Positions 41,932 to 50,422 of a stretch of DNA of 64,000 nucleotides are shown piece after piece. Where the stretch lies: NCBI RefSeq assembly GCF_023544445.1, contig NZ_JALPVJ010000008.1, forward strand, positions 1-64,000. Reading direction: 5' to 3'. Both the position numbers and the translations under genes were made by a program. The stretch's first letter is position 1. Each line of letters opens with the position of its first letter. The notes under the pieces were generated by a model, which saw nothing but the letters and a program-made list of their open reading frames with translations, ran no database searches and had not been told where the DNA came from. This DNA comes from Actinoplanes sp. M2I2 (GTDB lineage: Bacteria > Actinomycetota > Actinomycetes > Mycobacteriales > Micromonosporaceae).

Positions 41932-43902
41932 ATGACGGGGATCCTTTTTCCGGACGGCGCGAGCAATGACGTGCGGCACGGGTTGTTCGAGCCGACCGCG
42001 AGATACAGCGGCGGCGACTGGGCCGGTGATGTCCTCGAGCCGTGGCTGGCGGCACACCAACCCCTGCTCCGGGCGCTGCATCGGGCCGGACGCTGGGAAG
42101 CGGCCGCGACGGTGCTCGGCAACGAGGACAGGTGGACTTTGTACGCGCTCAGCCGGGTCGCCGAACTGCTGATCCTGCCGTACCAGCCGCCAGCGGCTGG
42201 CCCCGACTACGAGGAGGACACGCTTCCGATCGGCGCCTACGAGCAGTTCATCCACGCCATCGGCGGCACGTTCCCGCGCACCGGTTCGTTTCATCCGTTC
42301 CTGCATGAGCTCGTCGCGGTGCACCCCGACGACGACCCGGACGCGCCTCCGGCCCTGGCCGCTCTGTGGTGGCCGGGCTGCATGATCGGCTCTCTGATGC
42401 TGCAGCGGGCGGGCGTGACCGTCCGCGCCGGCTCCCATCACCTCACTGCGGCCGTGGCCGCCGGGTCGACGCTCTACTGGGCGTGGTGGCGCCGGCACCG
42501 GCCGGTCTCGGACCTGTCACACGGCTGGGGATCCAACTCGCAATGGCGGACCGGGTTCCGCCGCGACTACTGGCTGCCCGACCGCCTCGCCTACAACGTC
42601 GACGCCGCGCTGGAACCCTCAGAACAACATCCCGGCGGAGCACCGTTCAACACCGACATCAGCCTGCTGCGGCACCGGTGCAGCACCATGACCGACTGGG
42701 GTGACGACGAATGGGTGTGGCCCCACCACTACAGCGAACCGGCCCCGTTCAACCTCGCCGACGTACCGCTGGCGACCGGCTACCTCACGGAGCTCGCGAC
42801 CATCATCACGGATCTAGGGGAGCTGCGGGGGATCTGGGACCTCGCGGCCTCCCGCATGACCGCCGGCGAGCCCATATTCGTGGCCGATCTCGCGATCGCC
42901 CTGCGGCACCAGCACGGAACGTCCATGCCGCCGCCCTGGCAGTACACCAGCGTGTTCGACCACCTGCTGCGTCTGTTGTGCATGACCGCCGGCGCGTCGT
43001 CGGTGGACCAGGCCGTACGAGTCGTCACCGCGGGCGATCTCCCGCAACGCCGATACGCGGCGCAACTGCTGACCGCCTACCAGCCCATTACTGCGCTGAC
43101 CAGCCTGTTCACCGGCCCGATCCCGGCGGCAGCGCAGACCGAGGAACTTCGCGCTCTTGTCCTGCACGAGCTGATCCTGCGCGCCGTCAAGGTGGAAGAC
43201 GTACCGGCGATCGCCGAATGGGCAACCTCACCGCAGCGTCCCGGCCAGCCGTCCGACCGGCTGCCCAGGACACTGACCGCGCTCGAGGGCCGACCGGCCC
43301 TGCCACACTTCCAACTCCGCTCGACCAGCTACCCCACATCCGGCAGCAACAGCGCCGGCGTCATCGTCGACCGGCTGCCCGGCGCACAGATCCCGCCGTC
43401 CCGGGAGACGACAACACCAGTGACGATGGCAGCGATCAGCACCGCCGTCGCCGCCTGGACGCAATGGTCGAACGGCCACTACGAAGCCCGTACCTTCGAG
43501 TTCACCGGCGAGCTCACCGACGGCGCCTTGGCCGATACCCTGGCCGCCCTCGGCCTGCATTGCCTGGGTACGACACCAGCCGCTGACCTGCTCATCCGGG
43601 AAACCTCCCCGGGCGAAGCCTGGCAGGCGTTGTTCAACGCAGCCGCGAACGGCGGCGCCTACACCCGCGGCGAAGGCGGCGCCCAGGGCCGTATATCCGC
43701 GTGGCGATCACTCGCCGCCCTGACCAGCGCCACCGAGCAGGCCGACACCGCCGAAGTGGAAGAACTCGCCAGCCGGTGCCGCTGGTACACCCTCGACCCC
43801 ACCACCGGCTGGTTCGACCAGACCGGATGGGACCTCGCCGTCATCGCGGTATCCCCCGATCACCGACACCTAGCCGTGCTCGCGGCCACCGACGCCGACT
43901 GA
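41932..43902 (+). CDS. DUF6183-like hypothetical protein
   Basis: About 656 aa from the ATG at 41932 (ATG 41872 is also in frame; neither has a clear ribosome binding site). It is helical and Trp/His-rich, with a central conserved-looking part ('DLAASRMTAGEPIFVADLAI'). The C-terminus 'EAWQALFNAAANGGAYTRGE' plus 'GGAQGRISAWRSLAALTSAT' is the signature that I associate with DUF6183 proteins of Streptomyces. No signal peptide or membrane span. Flanked on both sides by remnants of the immunity-type family, so it may have been part of a toxin/immunity-like locus (inference). Confidence 0.6.
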   Translation: MTGILFPDGASNDVRHGLFEPTARYSGGDWAGDVLEPWLAAHQPLLRALHRAGRWEAAATVLGNEDRWTLYALSRVAELLILPYQPPAAGPDYEEDTLPIGAYEQFIHAIGGTFPRTGSFHPFLHELVAVHPDDDPDAPPALAALWWPGCMIGSLMLQRAGVTVRAGSHHLTAAVAAGSTLYWAWWRRHRPVSDLSHGWGSNSQWRTGFRRDYWLPDRLAYNVDAALEPSEQHPGGAPFNTDISLLRHRCSTMTDWGDDEWVWPHHYSEPAPFNLADVPLATGYLTELATIITDLGELRGIWDLAASRMTAGEPIFVADLAIALRHQHGTSMPPPWQYTSVFDHLLRLLCMTAGASSVDQAVRVVTAGDLPQRRYAAQLLTAYQPITALTSLFTGPIPAAAQTEELRALVLHELILRAVKVEDVPAIAEWATSPQRPGQPSDRLPRTLTALEGRPALPHFQLRSTSYPTSGSNSAGVIVDRLPGAQIPPSRETTTPVTMAAISTAVAAWTQWSNGHYEARTFEFTGELTDGALADTLAALGLHCLGTTPAADLLIRETSPGEAWQALFNAAANGGAYTRGEGGAQGRISAWRSLAALTSATEQADTAEVEELASRCRWYTLDPTTGWFDQTGWDLAVIAVSPDHRHLAVLAATDAD

Positions 43903-43924
43903 CCGGTCCGGGCTGACCCTGTCG

Positions 43925-44135
43925 AGCACCCATCGCTGGTTGAGGTTCATTGCGATGCATATGAGCAGGCCCAGCGGCAGCTCGATGACCATGGGCCGTC
44001 GCTCAGGTCGAGCAGAGCGGGGGCGTACGGGGTGTCGGAGTTCAGGGTGAGCCAGACGTGCTGTGGTTCGGTGGCCAGCCTGCCGAAGACGCCCATACCG
44101 TTCGGGCTAGGGAACTTCATGTGACGGTCTAGCAA
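43925..44135 (-). pseudogene. Frameshifted C-terminal remnant of the 39467-39967 family
   Basis: Minus-strand frames 'HVWLTLNSDTPYAPALLDLS' and, shifted, 'VIELPLGLLICIAMNLNQ' correspond to 'WTLTVEIRDPYAPSYFDVVI' and the following hydrophobic strand of the intact protein. N-terminal two thirds absent. Confidence 0.4.
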
Positions 44136-44167
44136 ATCCCCTTCTGCCAGTGGAGCAAATCGCTAGT

Positions 44168-44344
44168 ATGAGCCGCAAAGCAGTCAGCTCAGCAATCGGC
44201 GTGCTGAGAGCATGGCTATTGGTATCTGTGGTGTACAGCCAAGTAAAGGATCGATCCTTCGCCGAGACGCTACTCGGATTCTTGCCTGTCGCACTTCTTC
44301 TTGCACTGCTTATCATTTGGATGAATCGGCGAAAAGCGCGTTGA
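44168..44344 (+). CDS. Small single-span membrane protein, 58 aa
   Basis: ATG at 44168 with ggag 14 bp upstream. 'AIGVLRAWLLVSVVYSQVKD' is amphipathic, then 'TLLGFLPVALLLALLIIWMN' is a clear transmembrane helix followed by a basic tail RRKAR. Likely a small membrane peptide. Locally lower GC. No family. Confidence 0.45.
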   Translation: MSRKAVSSAIGVLRAWLLVSVVYSQVKDRSFAETLLGFLPVALLLALLIIWMNRRKAR

Positions 44345-44692
44345 GTCGCCTGAGAATGGCCTCTCGTTGGGCAATCGTCGCCCAGGTTAATGCCTGCGGG
44401 TGAGTAGAAAATTCTTTCCGGGGCGGAACCGATCGGAGCAGCTCTCCTCGGGAGCGCATCAAAGAGGATCAAAACCGCTAGTGCCGCTCTTGGTGAGAAG
44501 TTTCTCTACGTCTTCAAGGCGCAGCCCGGGATCGGGCGCCTTACGCCTGCGGCGACGGCGCCGACCCGGCCGCGCAGACCGCGAGAGTAGGCCAGACACG
44601 ACAAAACCCCGGATCGTCTGGAGAGACGACCGGGGCTTGGTCGAATAGCCGCGGACTATATTGGCGAGTTCCTAGCCATCGATCCTAGCTAG
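44345..44692. other. 348-bp stretch; only a terminator
   Basis: No gene recognised. Contains the terminator of the secreted protein at 44603-44635. Confidence 0.5.
44603..44635 (-). terminator. Rho-independent terminator of the secreted protein
   Basis: Read on the minus strand: ccccgg-tcgtct stem (with one bulged base), loop of four, then TTTTG. It is 58 bp past the stop of the gene ending at 44693. The T-run is rare in this window and makes the call firm. Confidence 0.75.
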
Positions 44693-45235
44693 TTAGCAGG
44701 AGATCTTGTCGGACAGGCCCTCGTGTGTGTTAGTGATGGTGTTCTGCATCGGGTACCACCTCCGGTTATTGTCTTCGAAGGTCAGCTCGACGTGCGTTAC
44801 GACAGCCTGAAGGCGGTAGCTGTGCGTCCCGATTCGGCAGTCCGTGCGCAGCTCGGTTGTGGCGCGGCCGTCAACTGGGAGGAGTACCGTGTCGTCCTCC
44901 GCCTTGGTCCGCCAGGTGCAGCGAAACGTGCCGCACTCCTTCGTTTGCAAACGGAATTGCACGCTCGCTTCCGAGCACGAGGTGTTGCCTGCCACGTCGA
45001 TATTGCCGTTCACGACTACTGTAGAGATGGGCAGCGTCTGACCGGGGCCTACCGGCCCACTGGCAGTGACTCCTCGCGGAATGCCGAGGTTCGTGTCGTA
45101 GATCCCGACGCCGTAGAAGCAGTTTGCGACATCGGAGGCGTCAGCGGCGGACGCAGGGCTTGAGGCAGCGACCACGCCGATAGCTGCGGCCAAGGTCGTT
45201 GCGGTGGCGATCGTGAGGCGCTGGACACTGCGCAT
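44693..45235 (-). CDS. Secreted hypothetical protein with disulfide-type cysteines
   Basis: A 180-aa protein; ATG at 45235 with gggagc upstream. Signal peptide 'TLAAAIGVVAASSPASAADA' (cleavage after ASA). The mature domain is beta-rich and contains six Cys ('VANCFYG', 'GNTSCSEASVQFRLQTKECG', 'RCTWRTK', 'LRTDCRIG', final C). It looks like a small extracellular beta-sandwich. Own terminator. No family recognised. Confidence 0.78.
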   Translation of the reverse strand: MRSVQRLTIATATTLAAAIGVVAASSPASAADASDVANCFYGVGIYDTNLGIPRGVTASGPVGPGQTLPISTVVVNGNIDVAGNTSCSEASVQFRLQTKECGTFRCTWRTKAEDDTVLLPVDGRATTELRTDCRIGTHSYRLQAVVTHVELTFEDNNRRWYPMQNTITNTHEGLSDKISC

Positions 45236-45667
45236 GACATGCTCCCTACATTGGGCACTAAGTAACGCTCACACGTGCCCGAGCGGTATCCGGTTCAAGA
45301 TCCCGACTGCGTTCACTCGAACGAGCGACGACAGCCTTTCCCGGGCCCTGCTGGTCCGCCGGGCGCGCCCGGCACAGGAACCACCGGCACAGGAACCAGC
45401 CGCCTCTAGCAAGAGGCCGCCTGGATAGCGGTGCCTCCGGCGGCCCTGCCGGGGGCGGCCTGCGGCCCGCTAACACCCGTGCCTCCGGTGGGCGCTCGGG
45501 GAAGAGTCTTCCCGTAGCGCGCCGTAGGCAAGTCACGTCGAGCGCCGGCCGGCAAGCGGTGGATCGTGCTTGCCGGCCGGCCCTTCACTCCGACAGGCGA
45601 TGCGACAGCAGCGGTATCGAGCCCTCACCTGGCGGCACGGCGTCCCCTCCACGCGCACAATGGAGCG
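45236..45667. other. 432-bp non-coding stretch with GC-rich direct and inverted repeats
   Basis: Short duplicated segments (accggcacaggaaccagccg-like) occur around 45370-45410, and a strong hairpin at 45544-45581. No gene recognised. Confidence 0.5.
45544..45581. terminator. Strong GC-rich hairpin
   Basis: Perfect 14-bp arms gccggccggcaagc / gcttgccggccggc with a 10-nt loop. No gene ends right next to it, so it could be a transcription insulator ahead of the gene at 45668. Confidence 0.45.
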
Positions 45668-46960
45668 ATGACGAGGCAGGCGCGACGCCCGAGTCGCAAC
45701 GGGAAGCGGCTTCAGGACACCGTCCGCCACCCCCTCGCGGGCCCGATCGGCGTGTGCTGCGTGTCGGCGGCCGCGCTCGTTGGCGTGTTGTGGTTGGTCG
45801 GTGAGATGGCGACCGGCGATCTCGACTCGAACGACAAGATCGCCAGCGTGGCAGGGCTCGTCGTCGCGTGCACCGCGCTGCTCCTGACAGCTGTGGGGCT
45901 GCGCCTGCAGTTGCAGGAGCGAGCCACGAACCGCCGATCAGAAGCACGGGCTGACTTGGTCCGATGCCTGACCGCCCTGCATTCTGCTGCGGGGCGCCCA
46001 GACTTTCGGCGGGTCAGTAGCTCGTACGCAGACGTGGATAGAGTGCTCGAGCGCCTGGGCAACCGCACCTATAAAGCCGTTCTACGAGGGGACAGCGCCG
46101 ATTGGCGCACGACGCGCGCCGTTGTCAGCGCTTTGATCGCCGTCGCGGAAACTCGAGATCTGCACCTCGACAGCGAGTTGCTCGGCGATGAACGCTGGCG
46201 CCGGCGGTGGGCCGCGGCCGACGCGAGCCGGGCGACGACTCCGGTTCGCCCGTGGCTGGTCGGCCTCACGGCTGCTCTGCTCGTTGCCGGCGCTTTGAAC
46301 GCTGCCTTACCTGAGCATTCACGACGGGTGATTGATCCGGTCGTTGCCGAACAGCTCGTGGTGGGCAAAGGCACTCGGCGGGCTGCGGACGGCGAGCTCG
46401 GCGAAGTTCGCCTGCGCCTCGCACTGGCGAACACCACGGATGCCGACCGAACGATCAGAAGCTTTCAGATCTCGGCCATCTTCCCACCAGCGGCGTGCGG
46501 GAGCTCGGGTCCGTTCTTCGTCTACGAGCTTTCCACGGCACTGACGATGACCGCACTCGATCGAGACAGGACAGCGTTCTCCGGCGAAGTTACCGAGCTG
46601 GCGGCGGGCACGGCCGATTCCGAGTCCGACTTTGGTGATGGTATCCGCCTCCCGGCGCACGGATCGTACAGTGGCCGGAAGTGCGGGACTGCCGAGTTCC
46701 TTCTAGGGTTCGACGCGGTTGTGGTGTTGCCGGCACGCGCCACGACAACGGTAGAAATTCGACTGCCGGAGTCCGTATACGTAACTCGGCAAAAGACGAA
46801 AACGACCGAGTCTCGTCGATTTGTAGGATTCCCAAGTTTTGGAATGGTAGAGGCCATCGACAGTAACGGTGTGGCGATCGAGGCATGCCGGACCACCACT
46901 CAGTTTTACCGGTCTTCCCCTGAGTCGAACGGGTTTGCTGCTTGCCGTGCCGGGATGTAA
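45668..46960 (+). CDS. Membrane protein with large extracytoplasmic domain, hypothetical
   Basis: A 430-aa protein; ATG at 45668 with ggagcg upstream. Two transmembrane helices near residues 28-45 and 56-74 ('IASVAGLVVACTALLLTAVG'), a cytoplasmic helical segment rich in Arg (80-195), a third transmembrane helix ('PWLVGLTAALLVAGALNAAL') and a C-terminal beta-sandwich-like domain of about 210 residues with four Cys. The layout suggests a sensor or anchor linking a cytoplasmic domain to an external one. Family unknown. Confidence 0.6.
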   Translation: MTRQARRPSRNGKRLQDTVRHPLAGPIGVCCVSAAALVGVLWLVGEMATGDLDSNDKIASVAGLVVACTALLLTAVGLRLQLQERATNRRSEARADLVRCLTALHSAAGRPDFRRVSSSYADVDRVLERLGNRTYKAVLRGDSADWRTTRAVVSALIAVAETRDLHLDSELLGDERWRRRWAAADASRATTPVRPWLVGLTAALLVAGALNAALPEHSRRVIDPVVAEQLVVGKGTRRAADGELGEVRLRLALANTTDADRTIRSFQISAIFPPAACGSSGPFFVYELSTALTMTALDRDRTAFSGEVTELAAGTADSESDFGDGIRLPAHGSYSGRKCGTAEFLLGFDAVVVLPARATTTVEIRLPESVYVTRQKTKTTESRRFVGFPSFGMVEAIDSNGVAIEACRTTTQFYRSSPESNGFAACRAGM

Positions 46961-47296
46961 AGCTCATCCCGATCCAGCGCCGAGAGAGTTGCCCGGGCAA
47001 GTCCTCGCAGCCAGGCGGGACCCAGCCGTAATCAGAGACTCGAGGCCGGCCCTTCGAACCTGCGGCTGACCAGGCGGGCGGGTCTTTGCTCGTAACGGCG
47101 GCCTGACACCGCCGAAGTACGCGTCCAAGCGCGTGTGCTTCCAGGCCGTCCCTCGGTTGCCCATGACGGCCTGAGAGATGAAACGCTGGCCGGCCGGTGT
47201 CTACGGGCCGATAACCGCCCATATGTCACCCGGCTCGGTTTCATGGCCGATGGAATTACGTGGCCACTAACTTCGACGCCCGTCCGACAAAGGCAC
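46961..47296. other. 336-bp non-coding stretch
   Basis: No gene recognised between the membrane protein and repeat cassette B. Confidence 0.5.
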
Positions 47297-47359
47297 GGCA
47301 TGGCCGGGCAGCGGCATACCTGTAGCGGGTGGTCACGCGCAGTCACGCCCTGCGACGTG

Positions 47360-47554
47360 CTACTTCCAGACTGCTGGTGTGACATTCTTGGCGTACCAAT
47401 TATTGAGGTAGCCGGCGGTAGTCCCGCTATCGAAGCTGACTTGTACGAAGTGATCTTCTACTGATGCCACTGCCCAAATGACGTTGGCGAGCTTCGCATA
47501 GGCATCCTTCGAGACCTTCTCATCCAGCTCAATGGTGATCTTTCGATTTGCCAT
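47360..47554 (-). CDS. 64-aa conserved small protein, copy B
   Basis: Differs from copy A at three residues (D13K-type N/K changes, D18A and K52N) and is otherwise identical, ending 'WYAKNVTPAVWK'. Same ribosome binding site and upstream palindrome, but with two extra bases (gc) between the ribosome binding site and the ATG. Probably functional. Function unknown. Confidence 0.75.
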   Translation of the reverse strand: MANRKITIELDEKVSKDAYAKLANVIWAVASVEDHFVQVSFDSGTTAGYLNNWYAKNVTPAVWK

Positions 47555-47575
47555 GCCGCGCTCCCTTGGAGTCGG

Positions 47576-47600
47576 TCGCCATCATCGAGATGATGGCGAT
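47576..47600. promoter_or_regulatory. Inverted repeat upstream of the 64-aa gene (copy B)
   Basis: tcgccatcatc-ga-gatgatggcga, 11-bp arms, at the same distance from the gene as in copy A. One outer base pair is lost. Candidate operator. Confidence 0.45.
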
Positions 47601-47667
47601 GAGCATCTGCCCGTCACTCAACCTCGGTAGCGTCTCACACCTGACCCCCTCGCCAAGATCTGACATT

Positions 47668-48240
47668 AGATGAGGAAAGGGGTGACGGTAGCCGTTGGCG
47701 TGGGTGTCGTGCCGGTGTCGGCGGAGGTGGTAGTCGCGTCGGTCGTGGTGTCCCACCGGTCGCCGCCGGCTGGCAGGCCCGACTACCGGCTACGCCGAGG
47801 CAAACCCTGCAGCCGGCCTCCAACCGCTGCGAGTACCCGTCCAGTGTCTGCACGCCCGGTCGGCGAGGAGCTCGAGATTCCGGTGACCCGGGCCAATTGC
47901 GGCGGCCACGCTCCCGGCCGGCGCGTAGGGCTGTAGGCAACGGATTTGGCGGGCGTGAGTGGCCGCCAGCCGCCAGGAGTCCCTTCTACGCGTCGTCGTC
48001 CAGCGTGGAGGACCACGACGGGGGATCTCGCGATGGCGGTTGGAAGTCCTAACTTCCATGGCGGACTTCTCGGATTGGCTTCATTGCGTCCTTTCGGCGC
48101 CAGATGTTCGGAAATCTGGTCGCCCCTCATCTTGCCGTCCAAGTTAATCATTGATCGGCTCGACGCCATGGACCCCGAACTGCCAGGTTAATTCGAGACC
48201 CATCTTACCCTTGCCAGCCGATGAGATGTTACAAGGCACT
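47668..48240. other. 573-bp stretch without a recognised gene
   Basis: Only short frames without start signals on either strand. Separates repeat cassette B from the right-edge conflict module. Confidence 0.5.
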
Positions 48241-48921
48241 TCAGCGGCTCAAAGCGTCCCACGCGCGTTCATCGGCGGCCACCTCGGCCAACGAGACGGC
48301 GACTGTGCGCGTCGGCGGCAAGGTGTCGTCTTCGTACCCAACAACCACGAGATCTTGGTAACCGATGTCGAGGTGGAATGGGCGGGCGGCGAGATACCCA
48401 CGGACTTCGGCTAAGTCGCTTCCCAGCAACGGCTCGCCGTTCATATAGCCGACCTTCGTGTAACAGTTTGGGTCTCCAAATGGAGTGACATCCCGGTATA
48501 GGTGCCGAAAACCAAATCGCTCCACGGAGCGGCGCAACGCCGCAAGATCGTTTTTTGCCCACACGCCGTTCGTGGCAGGCTCGATCGGCCACCCATGAAC
48601 TAGACACCAATTCCTGGCGACGTCGAACGTGCGCATCGCGTCGATGCCGGGGTCGGCCGCGACGACGATCCCGCCGAACTGGATGTGCAGAGGGTGGATG
48701 AACGAGGCCTGCCATTCTCGTGCTAGGCAGCGTACGCCTTCCGGATCGACCTCGTCGGCTTTGCCAAGGTACAAGATCGTCGCGTGAACTTGGAACGAAT
48801 CCCGCGGCGTGTAAGAGCCGGTGAATCGATCAGAGAGGAATTTTTGAAGCGGCGTCAGGGCGGCTTCAAAGGTCGGCGTCTTGGCTCCATAATGAGCGAC
48901 CAGCCCAAGCTCACGTGACAT
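48241..48921 (-). CDS. 2H phosphoesterase-like protein (2'-5' RNA ligase family resemblance)
   Basis: A 226-aa protein. The first half carries 'SFQVHATILYLG' (H46-A-T), the H-x-T motif of 2H phosphoesterases. The second expected H-x-T/S appears as 'FHLDIGYQD' (H183-L-D), where Asp replaces Ser/Thr, so activity may be altered or lost. Between them is 'MRTFDVARNWCLVHGWPIEP' and a helix. The 2H fold hydrolyses cyclic or 2'-5' phosphodiesters. It lies at the left of the predicted conflict module, upstream and divergent from the 456-aa gene, in locally lower-GC DNA. Family assignment is by motif only. Confidence 0.45.
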   Translation of the reverse strand: MSRELGLVAHYGAKTPTFEAALTPLQKFLSDRFTGSYTPRDSFQVHATILYLGKADEVDPEGVRCLAREWQASFIHPLHIQFGGIVVAADPGIDAMRTFDVARNWCLVHGWPIEPATNGVWAKNDLAALRRSVERFGFRHLYRDVTPFGDPNCYTKVGYMNGEPLLGSDLAEVRGYLAARPFHLDIGYQDLVVVGYEDDTLPPTRTVAVSLAEVAADERAWDALSR

Positions 48922-49047
48922 AACACTCCAAGTGGGTCAAATCGGACGTTGCGCAGAAAGTTTCGAAGCTGCCGGGTCAATCGAACGAGGCGGGTACCTA
49001 GTTGCCGGTGATGTGTACCTCAGGCATGATAATGAGACTATAGGCCG

Positions 49048-50418
49048 ATGTCAGGAGCTGCGATGGCGGGTACCGGCACAGCGGATATCGAAACTTCCCG
49101 AAGTCCTCTCCGTGGCACTCTGTTCTCCGCCGCCGACCGCCAGATCGAAGGTTTGTTGACGCAGGCCCGTTTCGACACGAGTTTGATCGAGGGACTCCTT
49201 TTCCTCGACGGCGGCCTGATCATCCCTGATATTTATTTCTTTATTTCAGCTCGATTGAAGAGCCACCTAGATTCTGCCGCCTTTTCGCGGCTGGAGGCGG
49301 CGTTGGAGATGGGTATGGTCCAGCCGTCCTTCAGAAGTCAGGAGACAGCAAGCTTCGTTGATTCCCTCCAGGTTGTCCGGAGGGCCGGTATCGCCGGTCT
49401 ACTGCCGGGCGATCAGCCGGATCAGATCGCCCGACGCCTGGATGCAGCACTTCAACGCGCCGCCGATTACCAGCCGGCGTTCTGGCCGTCCGAGTCGCCG
49501 ACCTCGGTGGCCGAGCATTATCAGGAGATCGTTGAGTCGTGCCTGACCGGTGATGAACCACCGCCGGTGGAAAGTGGGAAGGCTAAGGCGTTTCTCGAGG
49601 ACGTGTGGCGGCGAAGTGTGCAGTGGCGCATCGACTGCCTGCAGCGGGCCGTGACGGCGAGCGGCTCGGGCCTACGGCGAGGGGCGTTGATGAAGGAGAT
49701 CGGTAGAACAGTCGGAATCGAGGGCTCGGTTGACGATGTTCGTGATCTGTATAAGGCGGCCAGAGCGTTTGGTCTGGCGGAGGAGGATGTCAACGCGCTG
49801 AAGACGATTTGCACCATCATGAACAACTGCTATTTGTACAACCAGGCGCAGCAGCAGGTCACGCGGGCCGATTTCCCCGCGTACGATCAATCAGCGGAAG
49901 TCGTTTTAACAGCCGGGCGGTTGACGGACGAGGCTATCCGCGCTGGGTCTACGCCGCGGAGCGAACGGCCCCGGTTGGAGCGGACGGTGACAGCTCCTAG
50001 CATGGATGCGCTGATGGAAGCGGATCCACGCCGACTGCTCGGTGTTCGGAAAGACATCCACGCCGAATACCTCGCAGCGGTGCGGGCATGGCGTCGTGAA
50101 CCATCGAGTCAGCAGGCAGAACGCCTCGTCGATATTGAGCACGCGTATGTCGAGACCCTTACGCGCAATGTCCCCGAGCACCTGCCTGACCAGATGACAA
50201 TCACTCATATCGCTGGCAGCGGATCGGAGCCGTCAACCATGTTTGTGGCTGGCACGGCCACTACACCGGGCGGGTACGAGGACACCGGTGGTCCTGGGCC
50301 GGAATCGATGATGCCAGAGGCATCCTCGTCGTATCGTTCCCACCGCGCACCGCACGCTGGCGCGATCCCAGTCGCGATTGAGGTACATCGGGAGGCGGTT
50401 GTGGCGCCCACTTCCTGA
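49048..50418 (+). CDS. Unrecognised 456-aa helical protein of the right-edge module
   Basis: Starts at ATG 49048 (ATG 49063 also possible). A hydrophobic acidic stretch 'SLIEGLLFLDGGLIIPDIYF' near residue 50 looks like the first strand/helix of a PIN- or VapC-like or other nuclease fold but lacks a full acidic set that I can recognise. The middle is helical ('LEDVWRRSVQWRIDCLQRAV'), and the last 90 residues are disordered, with Gly/Ser/Pro. It is convergent with the peptidase-NTPase gene, with 4 bp between the stops, and divergent from the 2H-like gene. Lower GC than neighbours. Function unknown; possible effector or substrate. Confidence 0.6.
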   Translation: MSGAAMAGTGTADIETSRSPLRGTLFSAADRQIEGLLTQARFDTSLIEGLLFLDGGLIIPDIYFFISARLKSHLDSAAFSRLEAALEMGMVQPSFRSQETASFVDSLQVVRRAGIAGLLPGDQPDQIARRLDAALQRAADYQPAFWPSESPTSVAEHYQEIVESCLTGDEPPPVESGKAKAFLEDVWRRSVQWRIDCLQRAVTASGSGLRRGALMKEIGRTVGIEGSVDDVRDLYKAARAFGLAEEDVNALKTICTIMNNCYLYNQAQQQVTRADFPAYDQSAEVVLTAGRLTDEAIRAGSTPRSERPRLERTVTAPSMDALMEADPRRLLGVRKDIHAEYLAAVRAWRREPSSQQAERLVDIEHAYVETLTRNVPEHLPDQMTITHIAGSGSEPSTMFVAGTATTPGGYEDTGGPGPESMMPEASSSYRSHRAPHAGAIPVAIEVHREAVVAPTS

Positions 50419-50422
50419 TTGG

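Larger units (their letters stand above)
47297..47667. repeat. Repeat cassette B (~370 bp, carries a 64-aa gene)
   Basis: Second copy of the cassette at 41201-41571, same orientation, about 6.1 kb apart. It lacks the longer immunity-gene remnant that follows copy A. Confidence 0.85.
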
